Part shown: positions 43,802 to 53,370 of the stretch, piece by piece | How positions within the stretch are numbered: position 1 is the stretch's first letter | Layout of the letters: every line of letters starts with the position of its first letter | Assembly: GCF_014171575.1 (NCBI RefSeq) | Contig: NZ_CP050453.1 | Coordinates: forward strand, 3,968,001 to 4,032,000 | From: Microbacterium sp. Se63.02b | GTDB taxonomy: Bacteria > Actinomycetota > Actinomycetes > Actinomycetales > Microbacteriaceae | Length of the DNA: 64,000 bases | Reading direction: 5' to 3' | Made by a program: the position numbers and the translations under genes | Notes under the pieces: generated by a model | Database searches by the model: none | Seen by the model: the letters and a program-made list of their open reading frames with translations, nothing else | What the model was told of the DNA's origin: nothing

Positions 43802-44710
43802 TCAGCCCTTGACGGCGCCCGAGAGCAGACCCGTGGCGAGGCGCTTCTGCAGCAGGGTGAAGAAGACGATGCTGGGGATGCTCGACAGGAGCGCACCGGC
43901 AGCCAGCGGTCCGACCGCGACCTTCCCCTCGCCGCCGACGAACGTGCTGAGGGCGATGGGGAGGGTGTAGTTCTCGGGCGACTGCAGCAGCACGAGCGCG
44001 AAGAAGAACTCGTTGTACGCCGATACGAAGCTGAACATCGCCGTCGCGACGAGTCCGGGCATGAGCAGCGGGAACACGACCCGCTGCAGCGTGCGGGCCT
44101 TGTTCGCCCCGTCGATGGACGCCGCCTCCTCGATGTCGTACGGGATCGCGGCGACATAGCCCTGCAGCATCCACAGCGAGAACGGCAGCGTGTACACCGA
44201 GTAGACCGCGACGAGTCCGAGGAGCGAGTCGACCAGCCCGACCGACCGGAGGATGAAGAACAGCGGGATGACGATCAGGATCACCGGGAAGATCTGACTC
44301 ACCAGGATGTAGCCGACGCCGATCGACCGGAGCTTGCCCTGGAACCTGGCCATCACGTACGCGCCGGGGATCGACAGGAGCGTGACGATGATCGTGGTCG
44401 CCACCGCCACGAGAAGGCTGTTCCCCGCCGCACGCACGAGACCCTGCCTCTCGAGCGCGACCACGAAGTTGTCGATCGTGGGCTGCAGGGGCAGCAGGTT
44501 CACCGCGAGCGAGTTGATCTCGGCGGACGACTTGAACGCGGTCGAGATCAACCACAGCAGCGGGAACCCGAGGAAGATCAGGAACCCTGCGAGCGCCACG
44601 TACTGCAGCACACGCACGAGCAGCTTCCTGGTGCGGCGGTTCATCTTCGCGCGCTGCCTCTTCGTGGTGTTCTGCGTGACCAGGGTGCGGGTCTGGGTGC
44701 TCTGGGTCAT
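43802..44710 (-). CDS. ABC transporter permease (MalG type) of the glycohydrolase operon
   Basis: 302 residues. ATG 44710 overlaps the upstream permease stop (ATGA). The cytoplasmic N-terminus is basic (TKRQRAKMNRRTRK). About six helices are present, with the EAA loop EEAASIDGANKARTLQRVVFP. It ends LLQKRLATGLLSGAVKG, the MalG-type C-terminus. It is the partner of the MalF-type permease; no ATPase gene lies in the operon. Confidence 0.9.
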   Translation of the reverse strand: MTQSTQTRTLVTQNTTKRQRAKMNRRTRKLLVRVLQYVALAGFLIFLGFPLLWLISTAFKSSAEINSLAVNLLPLQPTIDNFVVALERQGLVRAAGNSLLVAVATTIIVTLLSIPGAYVMARFQGKLRSIGVGYILVSQIFPVILIVIPLFFILRSVGLVDSLLGLVAVYSVYTLPFSLWMLQGYVAAIPYDIEEAASIDGANKARTLQRVVFPLLMPGLVATAMFSFVSAYNEFFFALVLLQSPENYTLPIALSTFVGGEGKVAVGPLAAGALLSSIPSIVFFTLLQKRLATGLLSGAVKG

Positions 44711-45648
44711 CGTGCGCTCCTTTCCGGACGCAGCTGGCGCCAGAGGGCGATCACCAGGATCGCGACGAGGAACACGACGATCACGTCGCCCATCGCCGCG
44801 GCACCGCCGGTGTTGCGCGACTTGAAGGCCTCGAGGTACGTGAACAGCATGGGCAGCATCGTCCGTCCGCCAGGACCGCCCTCGGTCATGACGTAGACGA
44901 TGCCGAACGAGTTGAAGTTCCAGATGAAGCTCAAGCTCGCGATCGAGAAGATCACCGGGCGCAGCGCCGGCAGGGTGACGCTGACGAATCGACGCCAGGT
45001 GCCTGCACCGTCGACCGCCGCGGCTTCGAGCAGCTCGCCTGGAACCTGCTGCAGACCCGCCAGCAGCACCACGGTGTTCTGCGGCATGCCCACCCAGACA
45101 CCGACGAGGATGACGGCGGGCAGGGCGAGTCCGAAGTCGCCGAGCCAGTTGATGTTCTCGGGGCCGCCGAGCGATTCGATCAGCCAGTTCAACGGACCGT
45201 TGGTGGGCGAGTAGATCATCTGCCACATCACGGCGACGACCACGGGCGGCATCGCCCACGGGATGAGCGCGAGCACGCGGGTGATGCCGCGGAAGCGCAG
45301 GTCGGTGTTGAGCAGAAGAGCGAGGCTGAGTCCGCCGATCAGCTGGAGCGCGGTCACCGTGACCGCCCAGATCATGCCGATCCCGAACGACTGCCAGAAC
45401 TGGGTGTCGGAGCCGAGCTTGATGAAGTTCTCGAAGCCGATGAACTGCGTGTCGTGGTGGCGCGCGAGCCGCGAGTCGGTGAACGCGGTGGCGACGCCGA
45501 TGAAGAGCGGGACCACGCTGAGCAGGAGGATCGGGATCAGGGTGGGGATGACGAGGCCGATCGCCTCGTTGCGCCGCGACCTGGCGAGTCCGCCGGGCTT
45601 GGGCGCCGCGCTCTTCGCACGGTCGGTCCGGACTGCGGTGCCGCTCAC
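44707..45648 (-). CDS. ABC transporter permease (MalF type) of the glycohydrolase operon
   Basis: 313 residues from GTG 45648, which overlaps the LacI stop (GTGA). Helices begin EAIGLVIPTLIPILLLSVVPLF. The periplasmic loop has NGPLNWLIESLGG, and the EAA loop is EAAAVDGAGTWRRFVSVTLP. Intact. It forms the channel with the MalG-type subunit. Confidence 0.9.
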   Translation of the reverse strand: MSGTAVRTDRAKSAAPKPGGLARSRRNEAIGLVIPTLIPILLLSVVPLFIGVATAFTDSRLARHHDTQFIGFENFIKLGSDTQFWQSFGIGMIWAVTVTALQLIGGLSLALLLNTDLRFRGITRVLALIPWAMPPVVVAVMWQMIYSPTNGPLNWLIESLGGPENINWLGDFGLALPAVILVGVWVGMPQNTVVLLAGLQQVPGELLEAAAVDGAGTWRRFVSVTLPALRPVIFSIASLSFIWNFNSFGIVYVMTEGGPGGRTMLPMLFTYLEAFKSRNTGGAAAMGDVIVVFLVAILVIALWRQLRPERSAR

Positions 45649-46665
45649 GAGGACTCTCCGATCGTCGAGGCCCGCACTACGAGCGTGGCCTCCACCGTCT
45701 CGCGCCTGGTCGGACGGGAGGGGTCGGCGAAGCGCTCGGTGAGCATCCGCGCGGCGATCCGCCCTCGCCGCTCGGACTGCAGCGAGACGGAGGTGAGCGG
45801 GGGCTGTACAGCGCGGCCAGGTCGGTGTCATCGATGCCGGTCACGGCGATGTCCTCCGGCACCCGCATGCCGCGACGGCGGATGGCGTTGATCGCGCCGA
45901 TCGCGATCAGGTCGTTGGCGCACACGATCGCGTCGATCGACTCTCCTCCGTCCGACGCCGCTGCGAGCATGCGCTCAGCGGCATCCACACCCGCGCCGAC
46001 GGTGAAGTCGGTCGCGGTGATCTGCAGCGCGTCCGTGCGCACGAGGCCGTGCCGTTCGACGGCGGCGGCGAAGCCGGCTCGTCTGGCCGCTCCGGGGTTC
46101 GTGTTGCCTGGACCGTTGATCACGCCGATGCGCGTGCGCCCGATCTCGACGAGGTGGTCGACCACCATGCCGACCGCGACGGCGGAGTCGACGAAGACGC
46201 TGTCGATGCTGAGCTCCGAGTGCAGGGTGCCGATGACGACGACGGGCACGACGGTGTCGGCCAGCGCCTGCCGAAGCGCCGGCGTGACCCGCAGGGGCGA
46301 GATGATCAGGCCGTCGCCCGCTCCCATGCTCAGCATGCGCACGAGCTCGACCGTCTGGTCGGGGCGGCGGCCGGTCGCCGAGACGCTGATGCGGGTCGTC
46401 TCCCCAGCTCCTCCTCGATCGCGCGGAGCATCTGCACGTAGTTCGGGTTGCCGATGTCATCGACGGCGAACACGACCTGCGGGCGTCCTCCCAGCCGCAG
46501 CGAGCGCGCGGTGGCATCCGGGAGGTAGCCGATGCGCTTGGCCGCCGTGCGGACCTTGCGCACCATCTCCGGGCTCGCGGATCGACCGGTGAGGGCACGC
46601 GATGCGGACGCCAGCGAGACGCCGGCCGCAGCGGCGACCTCGTGCAGAGTCGGCTTCGTCCCCAT
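45645..46665 (-). CDS. LacI-family regulator of the glycohydrolase operon (frameshifted)
   Basis: About 340 residues from ATG 46665, preceded by GAGGAG. The helix-turn-helix is LHEVAAAAGVSLASASRALTG, with the hinge DATARSLRLGG. The effector domain is split by frame changes at about 46395-46405 and about 45800-45810. It includes LSMGAGDGLIISPLRVTP, RIGVINGPGNTNPGAARRAG and DIAVTGIDDTDLAALY, and finally RETVEATLVVRASTIGESS to the stop. It is the first gene of the operon, and two GGAAACGTTTCC operators lie upstream, which suggests autoregulation of the whole unit. Confidence 0.88.
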
Positions 46666-46682
46666 GGTTCTCCTCATCGAGC

Positions 46683-46694
46683 GGAAACGTTTCC
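46683..46694. promoter_or_regulatory. LacI-type operator GGAAACGTTTCC (proximal)
   Basis: A perfect 12-bp palindrome 18-29 bp before the LacI start. Its centre is 25 bp from that of the second copy. Confidence 0.8.
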
Positions 46695-46706
46695 ATCCCG
46701 CCATTG

Positions 46707-46720
46707 TGGAAACGTTTCCA
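46707..46720. promoter_or_regulatory. LacI-type operator TGGAAACGTTTCCA (distal)
   Basis: A perfect 14-bp palindrome. It differs from the operators of the glycan locus (AAACGTTTAACA) in the outer bases, so the two LacI circuits can be told apart. Confidence 0.8.
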
Positions 46721-46770
46721 AAATGGCGATATTCGGGCTGCAGGGAATCTAGGCGGACTCACCCAGGGTG

Positions 46771-47576
46771 TCAAGACCCCGGTGCGCGGGCACCGAGGAT
46801 CCGTTCCGCGCGCCCGCGCATCGCGGGGTCCACCATCTCGCCGGAAGCAAGCGTCGCCACTCCTCCCCCGCGCAGCGCTGCGACGACCTCCCCCGCGCCC
46901 AGGCGATGTCGTCGTCGCTCGGCGCGAAGGCCGCCGCGATCACGGCGAGCTGGAGCGGATGCACAGCCATCCGTCCGATGAGCCCGAGTTCTGACGCGCG
47001 ACGGGTGTCTTCGGCGAGGCCCTCGAGATCGCGGATCGCGGGGTACACCGCCGCCATCGGGGCAGGCAGTCCCGCGGCGCGTGCGGCGAACAGCATCGAC
47101 AGTCGAGCATGGGCGATCACGGGTTCGCCCCCGCCGAGCTCGCTGCGCAGGTCACTCTCGCCGAGCGCGAGCGCCACGACGGCCGGATGCGCGGCGATCG
47201 CGGCAGCGTTCACCACTCCCCGAGCCGATTCGAGGAGCGCCACGACAGGCCGACCGGGAACCCGCGCTGCGGCGCGGTCGAGGTCGGCGACGGTCTCGAC
47301 CTTCGGCAGACGCACACCGATGTCCGGAGCGAGGTCGGCCACGGCACGCAGATCCGCGTCGGAGCCGGCGTTCACGCGCACCTGCGCAGCGGCCGCTGCC
47401 CTCCGTCCATCCCGCAGCCACTCGACGACCGCTTCCCGCGCGGCCGACTTGCGCTCGGGAGACACCGCGTCCTCGAGGTCGAACACCACCAGGTCGGCGC
47501 CGCTCTCCTCGGCCGAGAGGAAGCGATCGGGGCGGTCGCCCGGCACATAGAGTCCGGTGCGGTACTGGCCGATCAT
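46771..47576 (-). CDS. HpcH/HpaI (CitE-like) CoA-ester lyase (frameshifted)
   Basis: About 268 residues. ATG 47576 shares a base with the CoA-transferase stop (TGATG). Segments RTGLYVPGDRPDRFLSAE, ADLVVFDLEDAVSPERKSAAR, VRLPKVETVADL, ALLESARGVVNAAAI and LGLIGRMAVHPLQLAVI match the CitE-like family that cleaves (S)-malyl- or citramalyl-type CoA esters. The DLED acid, the RLPK strand and the LLES glutamate are visible. The frame breaks at about 46885-46900. The corrected end is RAERILGARAPGS. It works with the adjacent CoA-transferase. Confidence 0.85.
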
Positions 47577-48793
47577 CACACCACACCCTTCCCGCGGAGG
47601 TCGGCGATCTCCCCCCTCCGAGAACCCGGCGTCGCGCAGCACCTCGGCGGTGTCGGCGCCGTGCGCGCCCCCCGTCCACCGGATGGAGCCCGGCGTGCGC
47701 GACAGCCGGAACAGCACGTTCTGCATCGCGATGTCGCCGAGGTCTTCGTCGTCGACGCGCACGACCGTCCCCAGCGCCCGGTACTGCGGGTCCCCCACGA
47801 CGCCGCGCACATCGTAGACAGGGGCGATCGCTGCGGACGCGGCCTCGAACGCGGCGACCACCTCTTCGGCGTCGTGCGCACCGATCCACGACTGCACGGC
47901 AGCGTCGAGCTCATCCGCGTGCTGCGCCCGATCGTGTCCGGAACGGAACCACGGCTCATCGATCAGCTCGGCGCGGCCGACGACCGTCATGACGCGCTCG
48001 GCGATCGATTGGGAACTCGTCGACACCGCCAACCAGATCCCGTCGCGCGAGCGGTAGACGTTGCGCGGGGCGTTGTTGACCGAGCGGTTCCCCGTGCGGG
48101 GTTGCACGATGCCGAGTTGATCCCACGCCGTGATCTGCCCGCCAAGGAGCATCAGGATGGGTTCGATGATCGCCATGTCGACGACCTGCCCCCGTCCATC
48201 GCGCTCGGCCCCACGCAGGGCGGCCATCACGGCATAGGCGGTGGCGAGTGCGGCGATCCCGTCGGCGAGACCGAACGGGGGCAGCGTGGGCGGCCCGTCC
48301 GGCGCCCCGGTGAGCGCCGCGAACCCGCTCATGGCCTCGGCGAGACTGCCGAATCCTGGGCGCGCGGCATAGGGCCCGAACTGCCCGAACGCCGTCACCC
48401 TCGCCAGCACGAGGCGGGGATTCGCCTCGAGCAACCGCTCGGGAGAGAGCCCCAGCGCTCGAGGGTGCCGGGGCGGAAGTTCTCGATCATGACATCGGCG
48501 TCCGCCACCAGGCGCAGCAGCACGTCGGCCCCCGCGGCGTCACCGAGGTCGATCGTCACGGTGCGCTTGTTGCGGCCGAGCGTCTTCCACCAGAGATTGA
48601 CGCCGTCCTTCTGCGGCCCGTGACCCCGCGACGCGTCAGGGCGGGTCGGATGCTCCACCTTGATGACGTCGGCGCCGAAGTCCCCCAGGAAAGTCGCGGC
48701 CAGCGGCCCCGCGAACAGCGTGGACACATCGAGCACGCGCACCCCCTGCAGAGGCGCTGTTGGAACAGTTCTCAGATCTTCCCGGTCCGACAC
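47576..48793 (-). CDS. CaiB/BaiF-family CoA-transferase (frameshifted)
   Basis: About 405 residues; the start is taken at GTG 48793. It begins LQGVRVLDVSTLFAGPLAATFLGDFGADVIKVEHP, the family N-terminus with the catalytic Asp expected about 140 residues later. LWWKTLGRNKRTVTIDL and DVMIENFRPGTLERWG follow. After the break at about 48445-48455 come ARVTAFGQFGPYAARPGFG, APDGPPTLPPFGLADGIAA and RNVYRSRDGIWLAVS. A second break lies near 47605-47620, just before the stop. With CitE it suggests activation and cleavage of a dicarboxylic hydroxy acid. Confidence 0.85.
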
Positions 48794-48843
48794 CGAGACA
48801 TGATAGCCACAGCACCCGCCGGGCTCGACCCTCCGCGTGCACC

Positions 48844-49872
48844 TCAGAAGCGCCGCCGCGCCGACCGCACCACCAGGTAGATCAGGTACACGCCGCCGAG
48901 CACCAGCGTCACGACGCCGGCGGGGAGCGCATGCTTCGGCACCAGGTTCTGGCCGATGATGTCGGCGAGCGCGAGCAGCACGGCTCCCATCAGCGCTGTC
49001 GCCAGCAGATGAGCCGGGCCGTTCTTGACGATGAGCTTCGCGAGGTGCGGAGCCGCGAGCGATACGAAGGCGATCGGACCGATCACCGCGGTGACGACGC
49101 CGGTCAGTCCGACCGCGATCGTCACCAGTCCCCCCTTGGTGAGGCCCACTCGTCCGCCCAGACTGGTGCCGAGATCGTCGCCGAGCTCGATGAGCCACAG
49201 GCCTCGTCGAGCGAGGACCAGCAGCACCATCAGCACCGTCACGACAACGATCGGCACGGTGGCCTGCTGCCAGCCGACGCCGTTCAACGAACCGGCGTCC
49301 CAGATCGCGGCGGAGACGGCGACCTCGAGCCGTGCCCGCAACAGCATCCAGGAGTTCAGGGCGGCGAGCACCGCACTCACCCCGATGCCGACGATCACGA
49401 TGCGGTACCCCAGGGCGCCGCGCCCGGCGATCAGCAGTGCGACCAGTGCGGCCGTGGCGAAGCCGCCGAGGATGGCGCCGATCGCGACGGCGATGCCCGA
49501 CCCGCTGCCGCTGGTCATGACGATCAGGGCGCCGGTATAGGCGCCGGTCGTGAGCCCGATCACGTCGGGGCTGCCGAGCGGGTTGCGCGTGATGGTCTGG
49601 AACACCGTGCCTGAGAGCGCGAGTGCTGCCCCGAAGAACACCGCGGCGAGCGCCCGGGGCACACGCCAGTCGACGACCACCATGCGGATGCCGCCCTGCG
49701 TCTCGAACAGTGCCTGGATCACACGGATCGGCGAGAGCACGGTGTCGCCGATCGACAGGCTCGCGAGGAAGGTGAGGAGCAGGGTCGTCGCCAGGATGCC
49801 CATCGCCCAGCGTCCGCGCCGGTCGAGGGTGCGGCGTGCACGGCGGATGTCGGCGCGAGTCGGGGCGTTCAC
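48844..49872 (-). CDS. Iron-siderophore ABC transporter permease (FecCD family), second subunit
   Basis: 342 residues, intact, with about nine to ten helices. The FecCD landmarks are DWRVPRALAAVFFGAALALSG, FQTITRNPLGSPDVIG, GPIAFVSLAAPHLAKLIVK and IGQNLVPKHALPAGVVTLVLGG. It overlaps the first FecCD gene by 4 bp. It pumps ferric-siderophore into the cytoplasm together with an ATPase that is not encoded in this cluster. Confidence 0.93.
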   Translation of the reverse strand: MNAPTRADIRRARRTLDRRGRWAMGILATTLLLTFLASLSIGDTVLSPIRVIQALFETQGGIRMVVVDWRVPRALAAVFFGAALALSGTVFQTITRNPLGSPDVIGLTTGAYTGALIVMTSGSGSGIAVAIGAILGGFATAALVALLIAGRGALGYRIVIVGIGVSAVLAALNSWMLLRARLEVAVSAAIWDAGSLNGVGWQQATVPIVVVTVLMVLLVLARRGLWLIELGDDLGTSLGGRVGLTKGGLVTIAVGLTGVVTAVIGPIAFVSLAAPHLAKLIVKNGPAHLLATALMGAVLLALADIIGQNLVPKHALPAGVVTLVLGGVYLIYLVVRSARRRF

Positions 49873-50898
49873 ATCTGCACCGGGTTCCTGCGCCGACCGA
49901 TCCAGATCAGGAACGGCGCGGCGACGAACGCCATCACGATGCCGACCGGCACCTCCTGCGGCGCGATGATCACCCGCCCGACCACGTCGCCGAGCACCAC
50001 GACGATCGCACCGATCACAGCGGACAGCGGTACGACGGCCTTCTGCGATGGCCCGACGACACCACGCGCGATGTGCGGGGCGGCGAGTCCGAGAAAGGCC
50101 ACCGGTCCCGCCACCGCGGTCGCGGTGCCGGCGAGGAGCGTCACGGCGGCGACCGAGCCCGTGCGCAGCATGCCGATCTTCACCCCCAGGGCAGCCGCGG
50201 TGTCGTCGCCGAGCGCGAGCAGGTCGAGGCCCCGGTCATGAGCTGCGCGAGCACGAGGCCGATCGCGATCGCGGGTCCGGCGACGAGGAGGATCGAGAGG
50301 TCGCGCCCCGCGAGCGCGCCGGACTCCCAGCTGCGCATGTGCAGGAAGGCAGTGGGGTTGAGGAGGACGAGGGCCGTCGTGATGCCCGCGAGCACCGCGG
50401 TGAGCGCGACCCCGAGAGCACGAGCGTCACGGGGCTTCCGCCGCCTACGGCTCCGAGCAGCACGACGACGATGGTCGCGACCAGCGCGCCGAAGAGGGCG
50501 AAGGCCATGAGCTGCGGGAAGGCGTTGATGCCGAGCGCCGCCACGGCGATCGCCACGGCGACCGATGCGCCGGCGTTGACGCCGAGGAGGCCGGGATCGG
50601 CCAGCGCGTTGCGGGTCAGTCCCTGCATGATCGCCCCCGCGGCTCCGAGCGCGAGGCCGACGACGATGCCGAGCACGGTGCGCGGGATGCGCGATTCGCG
50701 GACGACGAGCTGCGCGTCGCTCCCGTCGAAGTCGGTGATCGCCCGGAGCACGGTGTCGAGGCCGACGATCTTCGTGCCGACGGTCAGTCCGACGCCCGCG
50801 GCGATGGCGAGCGCGAGCAGCGCGAGCACGACGACGAGCGCGGTCCGTCCGGTGGATGACCGGCGCGGACCGCGACCCGAGCGCGTGCTCGCGGTCAC
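49869..50898 (-). CDS. Iron-siderophore ABC transporter permease (FecCD family), first subunit (frameshifted)
   Basis: About 343 residues from GTG 50898. Helices begin ALVVVLALLALAIAAGVGL. FecCD landmarks are VRESRIPRTVLGIVVGLALG, MQGLTRNALADPGLLGVNAG, AGPVAFLGLAAPHIARGVVG and VIIAPQEVPVGIVMAFVAAPF. The frame breaks at about 50415-50425 and about 50225-50235. The start overlaps the expected stop of the binding-protein gene (GTGA). Confidence 0.88.
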
Positions 50899-51937
50899 CC
50901 GCCGTGCGGGCGGGGCCGTTCCCCGCGACGGCCTCCGCGAGGGCGGGCACCAGCGCATCGAGGACGTACGGCAGGCTGAGCGGCGAAGTGAAGTAGATCG
51001 CACCGGCCGTGACCCCGTCGGTGTAGACGACCGACGTGTTCTTCATGGCGTCGATCGCGGTCACGAACGCCTCGCCCTCGAGCGCCGTGATGTCGTCGTC
51101 AGACTCGGTTCCCCAGATCAGCACGTCGGCGGCGTTGAGCACGTCGAGGTTCTCGACCGGGATATACGCCTGGCCGCCCGACGAGTCGTCCGGAGCGTAG
51201 GCGTCGATCTCCGACGGGATCGTGAATCCGAGATCGGTGAGGAAGTCGGTGCTCAGGCCGTCCTGGTAGGCGATCGCCGAGCCGTCGTAGATCGCGTTCT
51301 GCAGGAACACGACAGACGTGTCCGCGAACTCGGGATGCGCGGCGGCGGCCTCGGCGAACTTCGCGTCGATGTCGTCGACGAGCTTCTGCGCCTCGTCCTT
51401 CATGCCGACCGCCTCGCCGATCTGCAGGGTCTGCACGTCCCACGGCTCGAAGTACATCGAGTAGTCGCCGGAGTGCGCCACGGTCGGGGCGATGTCCGAC
51501 AGACGGTCGAAGTCCTCCTCCGTCATGCCGGCGTTGGTTCCGATGATGAGGTCGGGGTCGAGCAGGGCGATCGCCTCGAAGTCCAGGCCGTCGCTCGTGC
51601 CGAGCACCTCGGGCTCGGAGCCGTCGCGCGCCTCGTCGGCCCACGGCCAGGAGGCGAAGTCGTAGTCGCCGTACCAATCGGTCACGCCGACGGGCTCGAG
51701 ACCCAGCGCCCAGAGCGTGTCCTGCTCGGTGTAGCCCACCGAGACGATGCGCGTGGGCTGCTCCGAGATCGTGGTGTCGCCGTAGGCGTGCTCGACCGTG
51801 ACGGGGAACGCGTCGGCGTCGCCGGCGGGCGCGTCACCGCCCGCGTCATCGGCGGCGGGGGCACAGGAGGTGAGAACGGCCGCCGAGACGACGACGGCGA
51901 GCAGCGCGGTGAGCGCCTTCGAGCGGATGAGAGGCAT
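50895..51937 (-). CDS. Iron-siderophore substrate-binding lipoprotein (FecB/FepB type)
   Basis: About 347 residues from ATG 51937. The lipobox is VLTSCAP at about residues 21-27. The family pattern is TISEQPTRIVSVGYTEQDTLWALG, EALALLDPDLIIGTNA-like (FEAIALLDPDLIIG), IAPTVAHSG and FYDGSAIAYQDG-like (YDGSAIAYQDGLSTDFL). The reading frame lacks a stop at the end (GNGPART). A one-base correction gives TGA at 50897-50895, coupled to the permease start. An IdeR/DtxR-type box lies 19 bp upstream. Confidence 0.88.
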
Positions 51938-51956
51938 GAGGCACCGTTCCGTTGGG

Positions 51957-51975
51957 TAAGGGTTGCCTAAGCTTA
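51957..51975. promoter_or_regulatory. IdeR/DtxR-type iron box
   Basis: TAAGGGTTGCCTAAGCTTA fits the 19-bp consensus TWAGGTWAGSCTWACCTWA at about 15-16 positions. It lies upstream of the ferric-siderophore uptake genes, so they are probably repressed when iron is abundant. Confidence 0.75.
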
Positions 51976-52096
51976 TCCATCCCGCGCAGCCGCGACGCAG
52001 CCACCCGCCCAGATCGCGAGCTCGGCCGCGAACCAAGAGGTAAAATGTTACTGAGATCGATGCGCGGTCACCCGCTGACATCGGACGCTCTTCGCA

Positions 52097-52315
52097 GTGA
52101 CAGATAGAGACGGGTTCGAAATGATCAACCGTATTCGCTGGATCATTCTCTGCGCGATCATCCTGACGGCGCTCGCATTCCTGATCGCCCGCCAGCAGGG
52201 CGCGATCACCGACTTCGTCACCTCGGTGGTTATGTGCGTCCTCATCGCCCTCGCGACGACCGTCGGGTTGGTCGCTTCATCGCTCCTTCGCCGGGAACGC
52301 CGGGAACGCCGATGA
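52097..52315 (+). CDS. Small membrane protein (two helices)
   Basis: 72 residues from GTG 52097, or 64 from ATG 52121 (MINRIRWIILC). Two helices are visible (WIILCAIILTALAFLIA and VVMCVLIALATTVGLVA), with a basic tail RRERRERR. No family is recognised. Its stop overlaps the next start (ATGA), and a TAAAAT at 52041-52046 could be its -10 box. Confidence 0.5.
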   Translation: MTDRDGFEMINRIRWIILCAIILTALAFLIARQQGAITDFVTSVVMCVLIALATTVGLVASSLLRRERRERR

Positions 52316-52509
52316 AATCCCGACTGAAACCCGCGACGTTCGCGACCATCGTGATCGCTCCGATCGTCGGCCTCCATCTCGTGCTCTTCATCACCCGAGC
52401 GTGGTCGCCCTCGTCATCCCTGATCGGCGTCGGCCTCATCGACGCCGTGAGTTGGACCATCTGCTTCTTCATCTGGCGTCAGACCGGCCGACGACTGCCC
52501 CCACGCTGA
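52312..52509 (+). CDS. Small membrane protein (partner of preceding gene)
   Basis: 65 residues. ATG 52312 overlaps the previous stop. Two hydrophobic segments (ATIVIAPIVGLHLVLFITRAW and LIDAVSWTICFFIW) and a basic C-terminus (RQTGRRLPPR). Function unknown. Tight coupling suggests the two proteins act together in the membrane. Confidence 0.5.
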   Translation: MKSRLKPATFATIVIAPIVGLHLVLFITRAWSPSSSLIGVGLIDAVSWTICFFIWRQTGRRLPPR

Positions 52510-52531
52510 CGGGCCGCCGCCCGTCGCACCG

Positions 52532-53370
52532 TCAGTATGCGACGGGCGGGATCTCGGCCCAGACAGCGCGGTCATCGACCGAGGGAGCAGCGGGGATGCG
52601 GCCGGCGCCGTCGGGCTCGGGGATCGCGGCGAGCAGCGCCTGCGTGTACGGATGCTGCGGCGCGGCCCAGAGCCGGTCGGTCGGTCCCGACTCGAGCACG
52701 CGCCCGCCGAACATCACGAAGGTCCGGTCCGCGATGCGGCGGACGACCGCGAGGTCGTGCGAGATGAACAGCATTCCCGCACCGGACTCCGCCACCAGGT
52801 CGCGCATGAGACCGGCGACACTCGTCTGCGTCGACGCGTCGAGCGCCGAGATCGGCTCGTCGGCGACGAGGAGCGACGGCCTGGCGGCCAGAGCCCTGGC
52901 GATCGCGATGCGCTGCTTCTGCCCGCCGGAGAACTGGTGCGGGAAGCGTGTGCGCACCTCCGCGGGCAGGCCGACCCGCTCGAGCCACTCCTCGACGGTC
53001 GAACCTGCCGCGCCGCGAGCCCGCGCCGTCGCGATGCCGTCCGCGACCTGGTCACCGACCCGGCGTCGCGGATTCAACGACGTCGCCGGGTCCTGGAACA
53101 CCATCTGGATGCCCGTCAGCGCCGTCGATCGGCGTCGGATCCCGAGCGGGGTCACTGGGGCGTCACGGAAACGCACCGTCCCCCCGCGATCTTCTCGATG
53201 CCGACGACGGCGCGCGCGAGGCTGGACTTCCCGCTTCCCGACTCTCCGACGAGGGCCACGGTCTCGCCGGCGGAGACGCTGATCGACACACCGTTCACGG
53301 CGACGACCGGCGGGCTTCCCGGGTAGCGCACGACGACATCCTGCGCGTCGAGGACGGCGACCTCACTCAT
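52532..53370 (-). CDS. Peptide ABC transporter ATPase (DppF type; frameshifted)
   Basis: About 279 residues. Walker A is GESGSGKSSLAR, the Q-loop region QMVFQDPATSLNPRRRV, the signature FSGGQKQRIAIARAL, Walker B LLVADEPISALD, and the H-loop LFISHDLAVV. The C-terminal HPYTQALLAAIPEPD is typical of oligopeptide ATPases. The frame breaks at about 53170-53180 (CCCCC run) just after Walker A. It pairs with the DppD-type ATPase to power the transporter. ATG 53370 lies inside the end of that gene. Confidence 0.9.

Noticed and set aside
41530-43812. A 760-codon plus-strand open frame across glycohydrolase and binding-protein genes
   Set aside because: It runs antisense to three recognisable minus-strand genes and reads as Arg/His/Asp-rich shadow sequence.
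39911-48793. Programmed ribosomal frameshifting as the cause of the split genes
   Set aside because: Breaks occur at unrelated G/C runs in many families that never use recoding, without slippery heptamers or conserved stimulatory structures.
52312-52509. Small coupled membrane proteins considered as a toxin-antitoxin or holin pair
   Set aside because: No holin-like size pattern with an endolysin, no antitoxin features and no phage genes nearby; left as unknown membrane proteins.
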